Shown here one piece after another: positions 34,794 to 47,303 of a stretch of 64,000 bases of DNA. How positions within the stretch are numbered: position 1 is the first letter of the stretch; the number at the start of each line of letters is the position of its first letter. The DNA comes from Symsagittifera roscoffensis (lineage: Eukaryota; Xenacoelomorpha; Acoela; Convolutidae), in NCBI RefSeq assembly GCF_963678635.1, contig NC_087063.1, positions 85,671,574 to 85,735,573 of the forward strand, written 5' to 3'. The notes under the pieces are model-generated. The model was not told the origin of the DNA. It saw only the letters and a program-made list of their open reading frames with translations, and did not search any database. A program made the position numbers and the translations under genes.

Positions 34794-37080
34794 TTGAATT
34801 TGATCAAGTCCTACCTAATCCCCTGTTGGATTCGCGATAAAGAACAAGAAACATCAGTCATCAAAAAAGCGAACGATTTCATTTGCTTCAAGTTTGGAGA
34901 TGTACAATTTTTCGACATAATGAAGTTTCTTGGTGAGGTAAGTACTCTGGACTCCTTTCTCAAAGCCTATAAAGCTGGCGAAACGAAAGGATTCTTTCCC
35001 TTTGAGTGGTTTGATAACCCAGGCACACTTGATTTTCCCGAATTGAGAACGTATGAAGCCTTTTTAGTAAACTTAGAAACAATAATCCTCTAGACAAAGA
35101 CTTTAAGGATTATGAGAAGCTGAGAAAGTGTGGGCTTGACGAACAACAAGCCTTGAAAAAGCTTCAAATCAAAAATGTGCCTCCATCTGGTTTGGATACT
35201 TACAATTACTTACGAGAGACTTGGAAGAAAAACGGAATGACTGTACTCAAACACTTTTTGCAGTGGTACAAAAACGAGGATGTAGTTCCAACCCTGGAAG
35301 CAACACAAAAAATGATTCAGTTTTATCACAACAAGGGGATAGATATGTTAAAACTTGGATGTACTCTTCCGAATCTAGCAAACATGTGTCTACACAAATC
35401 TACAAATTACAAGTTTTATCCATTTTGCGAAAGTGACTAAGATTTGCGTGAAAAAATTCGAGAAGACATAACCTGTGAACCTTCCAATGGGTTTACCGGA
35501 AAAGCTGTAGTTGATGAAACATTTATCAGAAATTCATCAAATATATGTAAATCGATCGTTGGAATTGATGCAAGCCAGCTTTACCCTTTCTCAATGTGTC
35601 AAGATATGCCAACAGGACTGTACACGAGATGAAAGTTTGACACCGATATGCGGAAGTTTAAAGCTAGACATAACCAATCTCGAAACTTTGAGAATATGGT
35701 CATGTCTTTTCTACCAGTAAACAAGACCAGAATGCAAAATTGAGAGCCTTTTCACATCTGGCAAACAAGAAAATCGACTGTTTTAATGTGGACGGTTATT
35801 GTGATCAGTGTAAGACAGTATTCGAAGCAATCGGATGTTACTTCCACTTCTCTTCCTGCCAAGAAGCTCGACCCTCAACAGATTAGGATATTGAACGAGA
35901 TCATAATAAGATAGAGATGGATGATATGAGACGGGAGTACATGAAAGAGAAAGGATACAAAATTTAAGAAACGTGGGAGTGTGAATGGTGGCAAAAATTC
36001 AATACCAGTGACAGGATCAAGCATTATGTGAGAACCTACTTTCCTTACAAGGGACCTCTTTCTACAGACTCCATCCTTGCAAAAATAAAAGATGGATCTC
36101 TTTTTGGCTATGTTACATGCGTTTTAGATGTTCCAAAAGAACTTAAATCTGAACTTGCCAACTTTCCCGTTTTCTTCAGTGTTCTCCTGGAAAACGTTTC
36201 AATAATTTCGTTCAATCAGTGGTTGATGCTAGAAGAGAAGGAGAAAAAACCATCTATCAGGAGTTGTAGCCGAAACAATGAAACTTTAGGGTAATTCCTC
36301 CGGTGGATATCAGATCATGGATAGATCCACACATACAATCACGAAATGTCTATACAATGAAAAACTCAAAGCAATCAAGGAACCCTTGCTCAGAAGATTG
36401 AATTCGGTTGAGAAAGACCTGTATGACGCGCAGTTGTTGAAATCAACCATTGAGCACCGAGAACCCATAAATGTTGGGTTTTTCATACTTCAGTATGCAA
36501 AGCTGAGAATGTTTAAGTTCTACAACTTCTTTGACAAGTTCTGCGATGTAAAAAAAACTTGAAGAGTTGGAGATGGACACAGACACGCTTTACTTAGCTC
36601 TTGCTGAAGAAATTTTATACGAATGCAACCAGCCACATAAGAGCGCAGCTTGATAAAAACTGAGGGGAAATGACTGCAGAGACTCTTTCAAGCCGGATGC
36701 AAAATCTAACTTTTTCCCTCGAGCATGTTGCAGTACTCATAAAAAGCACGATAAACGGGAGATTGGGTTTTAAGGAGTAATTTACGAGTACCGAAATGCT
36801 TTGTTAATGTAGCAAGACCTATTGTTGCTTTGACAACAAGTCAGATTAGTGTAAATTTAGCGGCAAAGGATAAAAAAACGGATTTTAGAAGATTCTTGAG
36901 AAACCAATCGCAAAGTATAGGAGAGTATTGGATGAAGTAATCAACTTAATGTCAACAAACAAAGGCTTCACATGAGAAAACAAAAAAGAACTTCGTTATT
37001 TCATCCAAAGACAAGTTCAAGATATTGGAAATCGTCAAAGCCATTGAAAATATAAGAACTGTTCTAATGTAGTAGCATTT
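34794..37080 (+). pseudogene. Protein-primed family B DNA polymerase pseudogene, copy 2
   Basis: Copy of 18,268-20,600. Motif A (DASQLYPFSM) is near 35,570. An extra A after 36,549 adds a frameshift just before motif C that copies 1 and 3 lack. The 46-bp tail duplication is single here. It has multiple stops and frameshifts and is not functional. Confidence 0.8.
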
Positions 37081-39875
37081 TGTATGAAATCCTTATTTTA
37101 TTGATTTCATGATTATTTCTACAAAATTTCGGTAAACTTAATATACAAGGCAGTGATTTATATACTTTCTTGGTTATTTTTTTTCTTCAAAATTTTTTTT
37201 TTTAAAGTTTCAGCAGATTTCTGCTAGGTCGAGCATAAGAATATAATATAAAACAAGTCTTTGCTCAAATTAGATCATATCGTGTGTTTTTTGATGTTTT
37301 GTAGAAAAAATCTAGCTTTTGATTTTAAAAAAATGTCAAATTTTGTGCAACAACGCCTACCATTACCATTGACTTAATATGACCCAAAAAACATAAGAAA
37401 ACACCTTTATTCTACAATCCACACGTAATTAACCATTGATATTTACCATTTAGATAACGCGCGCCTAAATTTCTTCCAAAAAACCTGAGATTTCTACACA
37501 AAAACCAAAAAAAATCACCATTGTTCTTACCATTCTCTTATCATAACACAAACCATGAAACCTTAACAATTCTATTCACAAGCTTAATACATCGCTGACT
37601 CTATACCCAATGTTAATATATAGCCTGGAGACCGGATGCTCTATTCCCTATCTTAGAACATGGGGGTCTGCAGGCACCCCCCCTTAACCTCCAAGATTTA
37701 CTACTAAGAATACTCGCACTATAACACTACGCTCGCTACAGCTCTTTTTATGAAATAAAAACCATGCTTCGCAAACTAAGCTCACAAACTTAAGCAGAAA
37801 AACGAGATGCCAATAATTCATTTTTTTCGGGGAAAAAAATCAGTTTCATACACGCTAACAAGTAAGATCTGACTGCGACTCAAACCCGACATTAGCGTGC
37901 AAAGGCAACCGCGTACCCTCTAGCTCAAGTGGCGAAGAGCTTGATATCGAAAATCTATCAAAAATTTTCACTTTAATTTCCCTCGCAATAAATTTATATA
38001 TCCAGTCGTTTTGCTTCCAGTATGGAATGAGTAACAGGTTCGATACAAGCGACAATTTGCACTTTTAAAACACAAAAAAAAACATTTTGAATTACGCTGC
38101 CTATAAAAATCAGGCAACTTGATTACGCAACCTTTATCTTACGTCCATTTTAAGTTACAAGCTGCACCAACAAATTTGAATTTCATTAACAAATCTTGCA
38201 ATCTGGACCATTGTAATTCATCGGAGGAGATGGTGCTAAGCAATCAGATCAGTTGATTGCGGGTTTAAATTACATCTGACCTCCGATTCGCAAGGTAAGA
38301 GACTGTAAAATACTAAAAGTTAGCAAATTTATTTAACCACTTGCGGATTAGGTCTCTGGCTGGTCAACTCAAAATTATACTTATTTGAAATATTATTAAC
38401 ATTTGAAAACACAAATATACGCTAAGAAAATTCAATACCGCTCATTTTTATGTTAGTGTTACGCTCGATCCCTGCACTAATCATTACTGACAAAAACTCA
38501 CCAAAAAAAACTCGAATTCTAATAGCCGGTAGCACTCCGTGCTCTTTTACGCTGGCTAAAAAAGATTCACTGCAAAAGAAACGGTAAAAACTGAAACGTG
38601 AGATGAAATGCTGATTTTGTGGTCAAAATAAGGCTTTATCTTGTACTAAAAGCGACGTTTACTGAAACGTAGCCAATTTGCATTAGGAAATAAAGTAACA
38701 GACACCTGAAGAAAACAAGTGCTTTTTTACTTTTAAAGAAACTACTTTGCCAGATCGAAATGATTTCATCCATTTAGAGCTCTTTTAGTTTCATGAAGTC
38801 TTATGACTGAGGTTTTTCCGATAAAATTGACCCAAACTGACCAAAAAGATCAAAGGTTGTTGTTTATTTATTGCTGGTAATTCGACAATTTGAAGTAAAC
38901 TTGAATCTTTTCTGCTTCAATTTTCGCGCTCTTTCCAATACTTTTATTGGTGAAGGTGTAATTTGCTTTGCTTTCGGTAAATTATTGATAATTAGCTTTG
39001 ATTAAAAACAAAATCAATTGACCAAGCAGGAAACTACACCTGGAAATTGGAAGAATATTACCGGAAAAACTTCAGAACACAGGCGAAGCTGAGCTTCGCA
39101 CCACTTGCGAGACAAATATGAATGACTATGATTAAAATCTAACGGAAAAAAACTGGTTTTGTCAATAAAAATTGCAACAAAAGCCCAAAATATCCGGGAA
39201 AAAAATTGCTGCATATTAGAAACTTTATAAAGAGCTCTCGGAATGCTAGAAAGAAACCCAAGTTTCAAAAAAAATAATTTCTGCGGAACTAAGCCGACGA
39301 AAGTAAGCAGACCGACAATGATCTAAATTAGCCGAAAATTTTCTACCTGCAAATAAAAACTGATCTCGACTGGAATCAAACTCCCAGACTTTGTCGTCTC
39401 AAGTATGGAGGTTAGAGCAACTTGTAAGAGAACTAAACCTTGGAAAAGTCTAAGCCGACAAAAAATACAGGGACTAAGCCGACAAAAAATAAACAGATGA
39501 ACGATAGCCCGAAAAAACACGAAAACTCGTTTGCAAAAAAAAAACAGGTCCCGGCCCCATTCAAACCACAAGCTGTTGTGTTACCTCTATGCCTGATAGT
39601 TAATTGAATTTGAATTAATAATCTATAAGCGGTAACAAAGCCAAAAATACTTGCGCAGAAACCTTTCATGTGGAAAAAAAATGTAAACTAATTTTAAAAT
39701 GTCCTTTTTTCCCTCAGAACACACGCAAGCACGCACTTTTTTCGGACCCCAAACGAAAAAGGCCACAAATTCAATATAAATTTTACCGAAGTTTATCAAG
39801 CTGTTAAAAACCAAAAAATGAAAAAGAAATGAAGTTACACCCAAGTTACGGGAGTAAAAGTGTAGTACCTGGAGT
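35217..39875. repeat. Second tandem duplication, left unit
   Basis: Sequence from AGACTTGGAAG at 35,217 to about 39,870 recurs at 39,876-44,214. The junction at about 39,871-39,879 joins the right border sequence to the middle of PolB with a few bases of shared sequence. Confidence 0.85.
37081..39875. other. Non-coding stretch with tRNA-like modules, copy of 20,601-23,189 plus right border
   Basis: Contains the tRNA-like modules at 37,868-37,930, 38,220-38,287 and 39,543-39,600. From 39,681 to 39,875 it holds sequence that is not in unit 1 but recurs at about 44,036-44,214. No gene is supported; frames of up to about 120 codons on the minus strand are T-rich chance openings. Confidence 0.5.
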
Positions 39876-41760
39876 AGACTTGGAAGAAAAACGGAATGAC
39901 TGTATTCAAACACTTTTTGCAGGGGTACAAAAACAAGGATGTAGTTACAACCATGGAAGCAACACAAAAAATGATTCAGTTTTATCACAACAAGGGGATA
40001 GATATGTTAAAACTTGGATATACTCTTCCGAATCTAGCAAACATGTGCCTACACAAATCTACAAATTACAAGTTTTATCCATTTTGCGAAAGTAACTAAG
40101 ATTTGCGTGAAAAAATTCGAGAAGACAGTACTTGTGGACCTTCCATTGGGTTTACCCGAAAAGCTGTAGTTGATGAAACATTTATCAGAAATTCATCAAA
40201 TATATGTAAATCGATCGTTAGAATTAATGCAAGCCAGCTTTACCCTTTCTCAATGTGTCAAGATATGCCAACAGGACTGTACACAAGATGAGAGTTTGAC
40301 GCCGAAGTTTAAAGCTAGACATAACCAATCTCGAAACTTTGAGAAAATGGTCATGTCTTTTCTACCAGTAAACAAGACCAGAATGCAAAATTGAGAGCCT
40401 TTTCACATCTGGCAAACAAGAAAATCGACTGTTTTAATGTGGACGGTTATTGTGATCATTGTAAGACAGTATTCGAAGCAATCGGATGTTACTTCCACTT
40501 CTCTTCCTGCCAAGAAGCTCGACCCTCAACAGATTAGGATATTGAACGAGATCATAATAAGATAGAGATGGATGATATGAGACGGGAGTACATGAAAGAG
40601 AAAGGATACAAAATTTAAGAAACGTGGGAGTGTGAATGGTGGCAAAAAATAAATACCAGTGACAGGATCAAGCATTATGTGAGAACCTACTTTCCTTACA
40701 AGAGACCTCTTTCTACAGACTCCATCCTTGCAAAAATAAAAGATGGATCTCTTTTTGGCTATTTTAAATGCGTTTTAGATGTTCCAGAAGAACTTAAATC
40801 TGAACTTGCCAACTTTCCCGTTTTCTTCAGTGTGCTCCTGGAAAACGTTTCAATAATTTGGTTCAATCAGTGGTTGATGCTAGAAGAGAAGGAGAAAAAA
40901 CCCTCTATCAGGAGTTGTAGCCGAAACAATGAAACTTAAGGGTAATTCCTCCTGTGGATATCAGATCATGGATAGATCCACACATACAATCACGAAATAT
41001 CTATACAATGAAAAACTCAAAGCAATCAAGGAACCCTTGCTCAGAAGATTGAATTCGGTTGAGAAAGACCTGTATGACGCGCAGTTGTTGAAATCAACCA
41101 TTGAGCACCGAGAACCCATAAATGTTGGGTTTTTCATACTTCAGTATGCAAAGCTGAGAATGTTTAAGTTCTACAACTTCTTTGACAAGTTCTGCGATGT
41201 AAAAAAACTTGAAGAGTTGGAGATGGACACAGACACGCTTTACTTAGCTCTTGCTGAAGAAATTTTATACGAATGCATCCAGCCACATAAGAGAGCAGCT
41301 TGATAAAAACTGAGGGGAAATGACTGCAGAGACTCTTTCAAGCCGGATGCAAAATCTAACTTTTTCCCTCGAACATGTTGCAGTACTCATAAAAAGCACG
41401 ACAAACGGGAAATTTGGTTTTTAAAGAGTAATTTGAGAGTACCGAAATGCTTTGTTTATGTAGCTATTGTTGCTTTGACAAAACGTCAGATTAATGTAAA
41501 TTTAGCGGCAAAGGTTAAAAAACTGACTTTAGAAGATTCTGCAGAGACCAATCGCAAAGTATAGGAGAGAATTGGATGAAGTAATCAACTTAATGTCAAC
41601 AAACAAAGGATTCAGCATTGGATGAAGTACTCAACTTAAGGTCAACAAACAAAGGCTTCACATGAGAAAACAAAAAAAGGACTTCGTTATTTCATCCAAA
41701 GACAAGTTCAAGATATTGGAAATCGTCAAAGCCATTGAAGTTATAAGAACTGTTCTAATG
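39876..41760 (+). pseudogene. Protein-primed family B DNA polymerase pseudogene, copy 3 (5'-truncated)
   Basis: Starts inside the gene at the duplication junction, so the region encoding KGFFPFEWFDNPG is absent. Motif A is near 40,230. Motif B is the best preserved of the three copies (KGNSSCGYQIM near 40,940), and motif C (DTDT) is near 41,225. The segment 40,929-41,303 is open for 124 codons across motifs B and C. Stops upstream and frameshifts elsewhere make it non-functional. Confidence 0.8.
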
Positions 41761-44214
41761 TAGTAGCACTTTGTATGAAATGCTTATTTTATTGATTTCA
41801 TGATTATTTCTTTAAAATTTCGGTAAACTTAATATACAAGGCAGTGATTTATATACTTTCTTTATTTTTTTTCTCAAAATTTGATTTTTTCAAAGTTTCA
41901 GCAGATTTCTGCTAGGTCGAGCATAAGAATATAATATAAAACAAGTCTTTGCTCAAATTAGATCATATCGTGTGTTTTTTGATGTTTTGTAGAAAAAATC
42001 TAGCTTTTGATTTTAAAAAAATGTCAAATTTTGTGCAACAACGCCAACCCTTGACTTAGAATAAGAATACTCGCACTATAACACTACGCTCGCTACAGCT
42101 CTTTTTATGAAATAAAAACCATGCTTCGCAAACTAAGCTCACAAACTTAAGCAGAAAAACGAGATGCCAATAATTCATTTTTTTCGGGAAAAAAAATCAG
42201 TTTCATACACGCTAACAAGGAAGATCTGACTGCGACTCAAACCCGACATTAGCGTGCAAAGGCAACCGCGTACCCTCTAGCTCAAGTGGCGAAGAGCTTG
42301 ATATCGAAAATCTATCAAAAATTTTCACTTTAATTTCCCTCGCAATAAATTTATATATCCAGTCGTTTTGCTTCCAGTATGGAATGAGTAACAGGTTCGA
42401 TACAAGCGACAATTTGCACTTTTAAAACACAAAAAAAAACATTTTGAATTATGCTGCCTATAAAAATCAGGCAACTTGATTACGCAACCTTTATCTTACG
42501 TCCATTTTAAGTTACAAGCTGCACCAACAAATTTGAATTTCATTAACAAATCTTGCAATCTGGACCATTGTAATTCATCGGAGGAGATGGTGCTAAGCAA
42601 TCAGATCAGTTGATTGCGGGTTTAAATTACATCTGACCTCCGATTCGCAAGGTAAGAGACTGTAAAATACTAAAAGTTAGCAAATTTTATTTAACCACTT
42701 GCGGATTAGGTCTCTGGCTGGTCAACTCAAAATTATACTTATTTGAAATATTATTAACATTTGAAAACACAAATATACGCTAAGAAAATTCAATACCGCT
42801 CATTTTTATGTTAGTGTTACGCTCGATCCCTGCACTAATCATTACTGACAAAAACTCACCAAAAAAACTCGAATTCTAATAGCCGGTAGCACTCCGTGCT
42901 CTTTTACGCTGGCTAAAAAAGATTCACTGCAAAAGAAACGGTAAAAACTGAAACGTGAGATGAAATGCTGATTTTGTGGTCAAAATAAGGCTTTATCTTG
43001 TACTAAAAGCGACGTTTACTGAAACGTAGCCAATTTGCATTAGGAAATAAAGTAACAGACACCTGAAGAAAACAAGTGCTTTTTTACTTTTAAAGAAACT
43101 ACTTTGCCAGATCGAAATGATTTCATCCATTTAGAGCTCTTTTAGTTTCATGAAGTCTTATGACTGAGGTTTTTCCGATAAAATTGACCCAAACTGACCA
43201 AAAAGATCAAAGGTTGTTGTTTATTTATTGCTGGTAATTCGACAATTTGAAGTAAACTTGAATCTTTTCTGCTTCAATTTTCGCGCTCTTTCCAATACTT
43301 TTATTGGTGAAGGTGTAATTTGCTTTGCTTTCGGTAAATTATTGATAATTAGCTTTGATTAAAAACAAAATCAATTGACCAAGCAGGAAACTACACCTGG
43401 AAATTGGAAGAATATTACCGGAAAAACTTCAGAACACAGGCGAAGCTGAGCTTCGCACCACTTGCGAGACAAATATGAATGACTATGATTAAAATCTAAC
43501 GGAAAAAAACTGGTTTTGTCAATAAAAATTGCAACAAAAGCCCAAAATATCCGGGAAAAAAATTGCTGCATATTAGAAACTTTATAAAGAGCTCTCGGAA
43601 TGCTAGAAAGAAACCCAAGTTTCAAAAAAATAATTTCTGCGGAACTAAGCCGACGAAAGTAAGCAGACCGACAATGATCTAAATTAGCCGAAAATTTTCT
43701 ACTTGCAAATAAAAACTGATCTCGACTGGAATCAAACTCCCAGACTTTGTCGTCTCAAGTATGGAGGTTAGAGCAACTTGTAAGAGAACTGAACCTTGGA
43801 AAAGTCGGGCTACAGGAACTAAGCCGACAAAAAATAAACAGATGAACGATAGCCCGAAAAAGCACGAAAACTCGTTTGCAAAAAAAAACAGGTCCCGGCC
43901 CCATTCAAACCACAAGCTGTTGTGTTACCTCTACGCCAGATAGTTAATTGAATTTGAATTTATAATCACCAAGCGGTAACAAAGCCGAAAATACTTGCGC
44001 AGAAACCTTTCATGTGGAAAAAAAAATGTAAACTAATGTTAAAATGTCCTTTTTTTCCCTCAGAACACATGCAAGCACGCACTTTTTTCGAACCCCAAAC
44101 GACAAAGGCCACAAGTTCAATATAAAAAAAACCAAAGTTTATTAAGCTGTTAAAAACAAAAATTGAAAAAGAAATGAAGTTACACCCAAGTTACGGGAGA
44201 AAAAGTTTAGTACC
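39876..44214. repeat. Second tandem duplication, right unit
   Basis: 4.34 kb against 4.66 kb in the left unit. About 300 bp are missing around 42,050, including the C-tract area. From 44,215 the sequence becomes unique. Confidence 0.85.
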
Positions 44215-44949
44215 CGATTGCAACACCCTTGCTTATCGCAAAGGTAATAAAACAAAAAAACAGCAGGGTTTGATATGTTTCAAATCCATTTTGATGCCAG
44301 GCAAAATCAGGTTGTCGAAAATGAAAAGTTGCATGCTTGTTTACCACAGAACCTCGATTTTGGGATCGAACACTTGGTCTTAATAGTTCAGCCGCTTATA
44401 CGTTTACTAGTAATCACAAGTTTTCTTGAGGGCAGTAAATTTATGCTGTAATTTTTTCTTTAACAGCTTCTAACCAGTTATTTAAAATTTTAAACTTGCG
44501 CAAAAAGAACTGTATGTTTTGAGAAAAACTGTCTTTGAGTACTGACTTTGAGTACGATCATTTTAGTTGAACAAAAACGAAAAAAATAAACCAATAAGTT
44601 TGTTAATTGAAAAAGCTTTTCAACTATTTTTTTAAAGAAAAAATACGTTTTAACCCGCCCTGCATAACATAATGGAAAACTTAAATTGCAAATATATTAA
44701 AACAATCAGAAAAGTCGCTACAAAAAGTTGGAACAAATAGCGCTGCATCTGCAATTGAAATTTTAGCTTCTCTCTTAGCTTAAGTTTACTCAGACACAAA
44801 TCGCGTAAGTTCTGAATTCGAAAATGACACAGAAGTGCAGCAAATCTTATCTAAACGATATATAGAGTAAAAACGTATTGCAAAGCATATACGCAACAAA
44901 AAACTAATTTTTTTTTTGTTATAACACACCATACAAAAAACAATTAAGT
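41761..44949. other. Non-coding stretch
   Basis: To 44,214 this is the third copy of the tRNA-like-module region (42,225-42,287, 42,577-42,644, about 43,887-43,945). From 44,215 it is unique AT-rich DNA. No gene is supported. Confidence 0.5.
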
Positions 44950-45015
44950 ACCGGCCGGCACTCGAATTCCCTAAAATTGAAATTTCAGGCAGGTGCATTA
45001 CCACTACACTGAATA
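44950..45015 (-). other. tRNA-like module with A and B boxes
   Basis: The minus strand reads AGTGTAGTGGTAATGCAC (A box/D arm) followed about 30 nt later by GGGAATTCGAGTGCC (B box/T arm), then CCGGCCGG and a T-rich run. This is the best pol III promoter pair in the window. Anticodon and acceptor stems are poor, so it is a tRNA-derived SINE or pseudogene, not a working tRNA. Confidence 0.5.
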
Positions 45016-45192
45016 GACATCACCCTGAGAGTAAATGGGTTTCATAATAAAGCAAGATTAAATTCTAACAAGTTTGTAAAAAAAAAACGTTACCCGGAGA
45101 AAAATCGTAGTTTCCGATAATCAACCTCACAAGTTTAAAAAAAGCCAACAAACAGTAAGAAAAAGTCAAAAACCGCAAGGAAACAGAAAAAT

Positions 45193-45605
45193 CAGGAGCG
45201 GATCTAGAATTTTCTCGAGGATGGGCGGATTTTCAAACAATTTTCCAAAATTTTGACGACCTTTTTTTTTAGATCGACCAAATTGATTTTTCGAGCTCTC
45301 GCAAAGCACTGTTTTGCCCCTATTGTGGCTAAATTTTCTGCGCCGCAGGCAAACTTATGAAAAAACAGTCAAAAAAGCCGTTTTTTGGCACTTTCTGAAA
45401 AATTTTGACAAAAAAAATTTTTTTTTGGCGCGCGCTCCCCCTCAAAGTTAGTATATATTGGCGCCCAAGGCGCATTCAGAAAAATTTTAGGGTCGGTCGG
45501 CCAAAAATGGATTTCTGAAAAAGTATCAAAGGGGGGACCCTTTGGCTCGGCAGGGGGTCGAATCCCTGAGGGGGGGGGGCGTCCGCTCCCCTAAATCCGC
45601 CCCTG
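45193..45605. mobile_element. hAT-type MITE with 8-bp target duplication
   Basis: 413 bp bounded by inverted ends CAGGAGCGGATCTAGAA (left) and, read inward from the right, CAGGGGCGGATTTAGGG. The flanks are an exact 8-bp duplication, AGAAAAAT (45,185-45,192 and 45,606-45,613). An 8-bp duplication and CAGGGGCGGA-type ends are typical of hAT elements. The interior has no transposase and includes homopolymer runs (a G-run near the right end). Confidence 0.85.
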
Positions 45606-45613
45606 AGAAAAAT

Positions 45614-46979
45614 ACTGATTTTCTTTATGAAAAAAATCAACTTTTGAATTTCAAAGAAACAATATATGACTTTAGAGCTATTTGAATTGTAACAACAATT
45701 TATGATTGACTCTTCCCACAAAAATTAACCCAATTTGAAAAAAAAAACTGGATCAATAGGTAAATTTTCATTACGCCGGGAAGTCCGAAACGTAAATTCT
45801 ACTTTCGAAACTTACAATTTCATGTTTTTCCCGCCATTTTCACCTTCGTATTCGGAGCGCGGATTTTTTGCCAACCTTTTAGCAAATGAAGTTAAATTGA
45901 ACACAAAAACGCACCTAACCAAAAGTGCATTCTTAAAACATAAGTAAGAATGTACTTCTTTAATAAATAGAGCATTTTCAGACTTTTTCCTTTGAAAAAA
46001 ACAAAAAAATCTTCAAGGCCTATGTAAGAGTCTGAACTATGTTCATCAATTCTTAAACAAACGGAAACTCATTAAAATAAAGAGACAATCAAACAAATTG
46101 AACAATTAACAATCTAAACAACGGTAAAATAAAAATAACAAGGGAACACCAATTAAATTGAAACAGTTCAAAGCATTCTACAAAAAAACCGAGTGGAGAA
46201 AATACCAAAACTACGCGTAAGTGTGAAGCAACACTGTTTGAACTACTTGGAGAATAAAGTTTCTCTGATTTCAATTCTGATCTCGCATTTGGTTCCTCGA
46301 AGCCAGTCTTTCCGCTCTCGTCGGCTGTTGAGGCCGAGGGGTTCCGGCGCTGCTCCCAGGTGTACCTGTTATGATATAGTCGTAAAAACACGTCTGAGAA
46401 GGAGCTGTTAACAACCTTTTTAAGATGAAAGAATTCAATTACTATTATATATAGTTTTTCCACATCATTTCTTTCATTTTATCCGTTCCCTCTACAATCT
46501 TTCGCATTCCAAACTAAGTTTTTCGTCGCTTTCCGATGTCAAATTAAAATAAGGCGGGTCAAGTTTTGGGACTGAGCGCTGAGAGAACGGCGAGGACGGC
46601 AATACTGTCTTCTTTCAAATTGCTCCTTTCAATTATAGAAAGCTGTTGTTTTTTCTAAGGTGACAATATTGCCTAATTTTAAATGAGCGACAAAAACTTT
46701 TGTTTTAGTTTTTTTCAGAACCTTCCAAAACTGACTTCGGCTATTTTCCTCAAAAATGTTCCAGTAGCGGACACATTTTTGGTAGGTTAATATGCTTATA
46801 TTGTTTTCGAAGAGCTAAAGCAATCAATTTGGTCAACCCAAAACAAAACACGTTGACTAACTTGTTTTGTCCCTCTTAAAGCATTATTTGTACCAAATAT
46901 GTTCACACTATCATGATTTTGGCGAGGCAGTTGACAGTTTCTACCAGAAGGAGAAGTGTCTAATGCGAGTTCAAAAGTA
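45614..46979. other. Region downstream of the STAG gene
   Basis: Mostly AT-rich. A GC-richer patch at 46,190-46,380 is open on the minus strand (46,089-46,463) and could be a further 3' exon of the STAG gene (see findings). No AATAAA was spotted within about 200 bp after the predicted stop. Confidence 0.4.
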
Positions 46980-47200
46980 TTACATGCCTGGATAATCACT
47001 GGCGAATGAGTCATCCAACTGTCTCTTTCTGGATGCGGTGGACGAAGAGGCGGCAGCTGGGATCTTCTTGATTGCAGTCGCAGTGGGAGGCTGCGCAGCT
47101 CCACCTGTTCGCCCCTTGTGGCCTATTTGACGCGCTTCGTGTTCCGACGTGGCCAAGTTGCCCCGGTACAATTGTAGTGCGTACCATGTATCGTCACGAC
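46980..47200 (-). CDS. Cohesin subunit STAG/SA, last exon
   Basis: A 221-bp exon ending in TAA at 46,980-46,982. The acceptor is TTGTTTGTGTTTTAAG (AG at 47,201-47,202). Spliced to the donor at 51,001, the split codon restores the frame, and the protein continues through DDTWYALQLYRGNL. This matches the conserved C-terminal EDVW...YRNSL stretch that follows the RQDKK region in animal STAG proteins. The tail is then basic and Ser/Ala-rich and ends DDSFASDYPGM. Splicing is inferred from sequence and frame; there is no transcript evidence. Another downstream exon is possible. Confidence 0.65.
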
Positions 47201-47290
47201 CTTAAAACACAAACAACAATGCAGCATGAGCAAATTTGATGTCTTTCGAAAAACATTAAAAACGCAATGAATGCGTTCGCAAATAGACGA

Positions 47291-47303
47291 GGAGACTCCC
47301 TGG
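47291..47303. repeat. LINE target-site duplication, left
   Basis: GGAGACTCCCTGG, identical to 50,825-50,837. Confidence 0.85.

Larger units (their letters stand above)
23190..39680. repeat. Large tandem duplication, unit 2
   Basis: About 16.5 kb against 17.6 kb in unit 1. Most of the difference equals one LTR-plus-internal unit (1,282 bp) of the gag element, which is present once here and twice in unit 1. Identity is very high by eye, with scattered substitutions and homopolymer changes. Confidence 0.9.

Noticed and set aside
39623-39988. 121-codon minus-strand frame rich in F and L
   Set aside because: It crosses the duplication junction into PolB on the opposite strand and has AT-rich chance composition.
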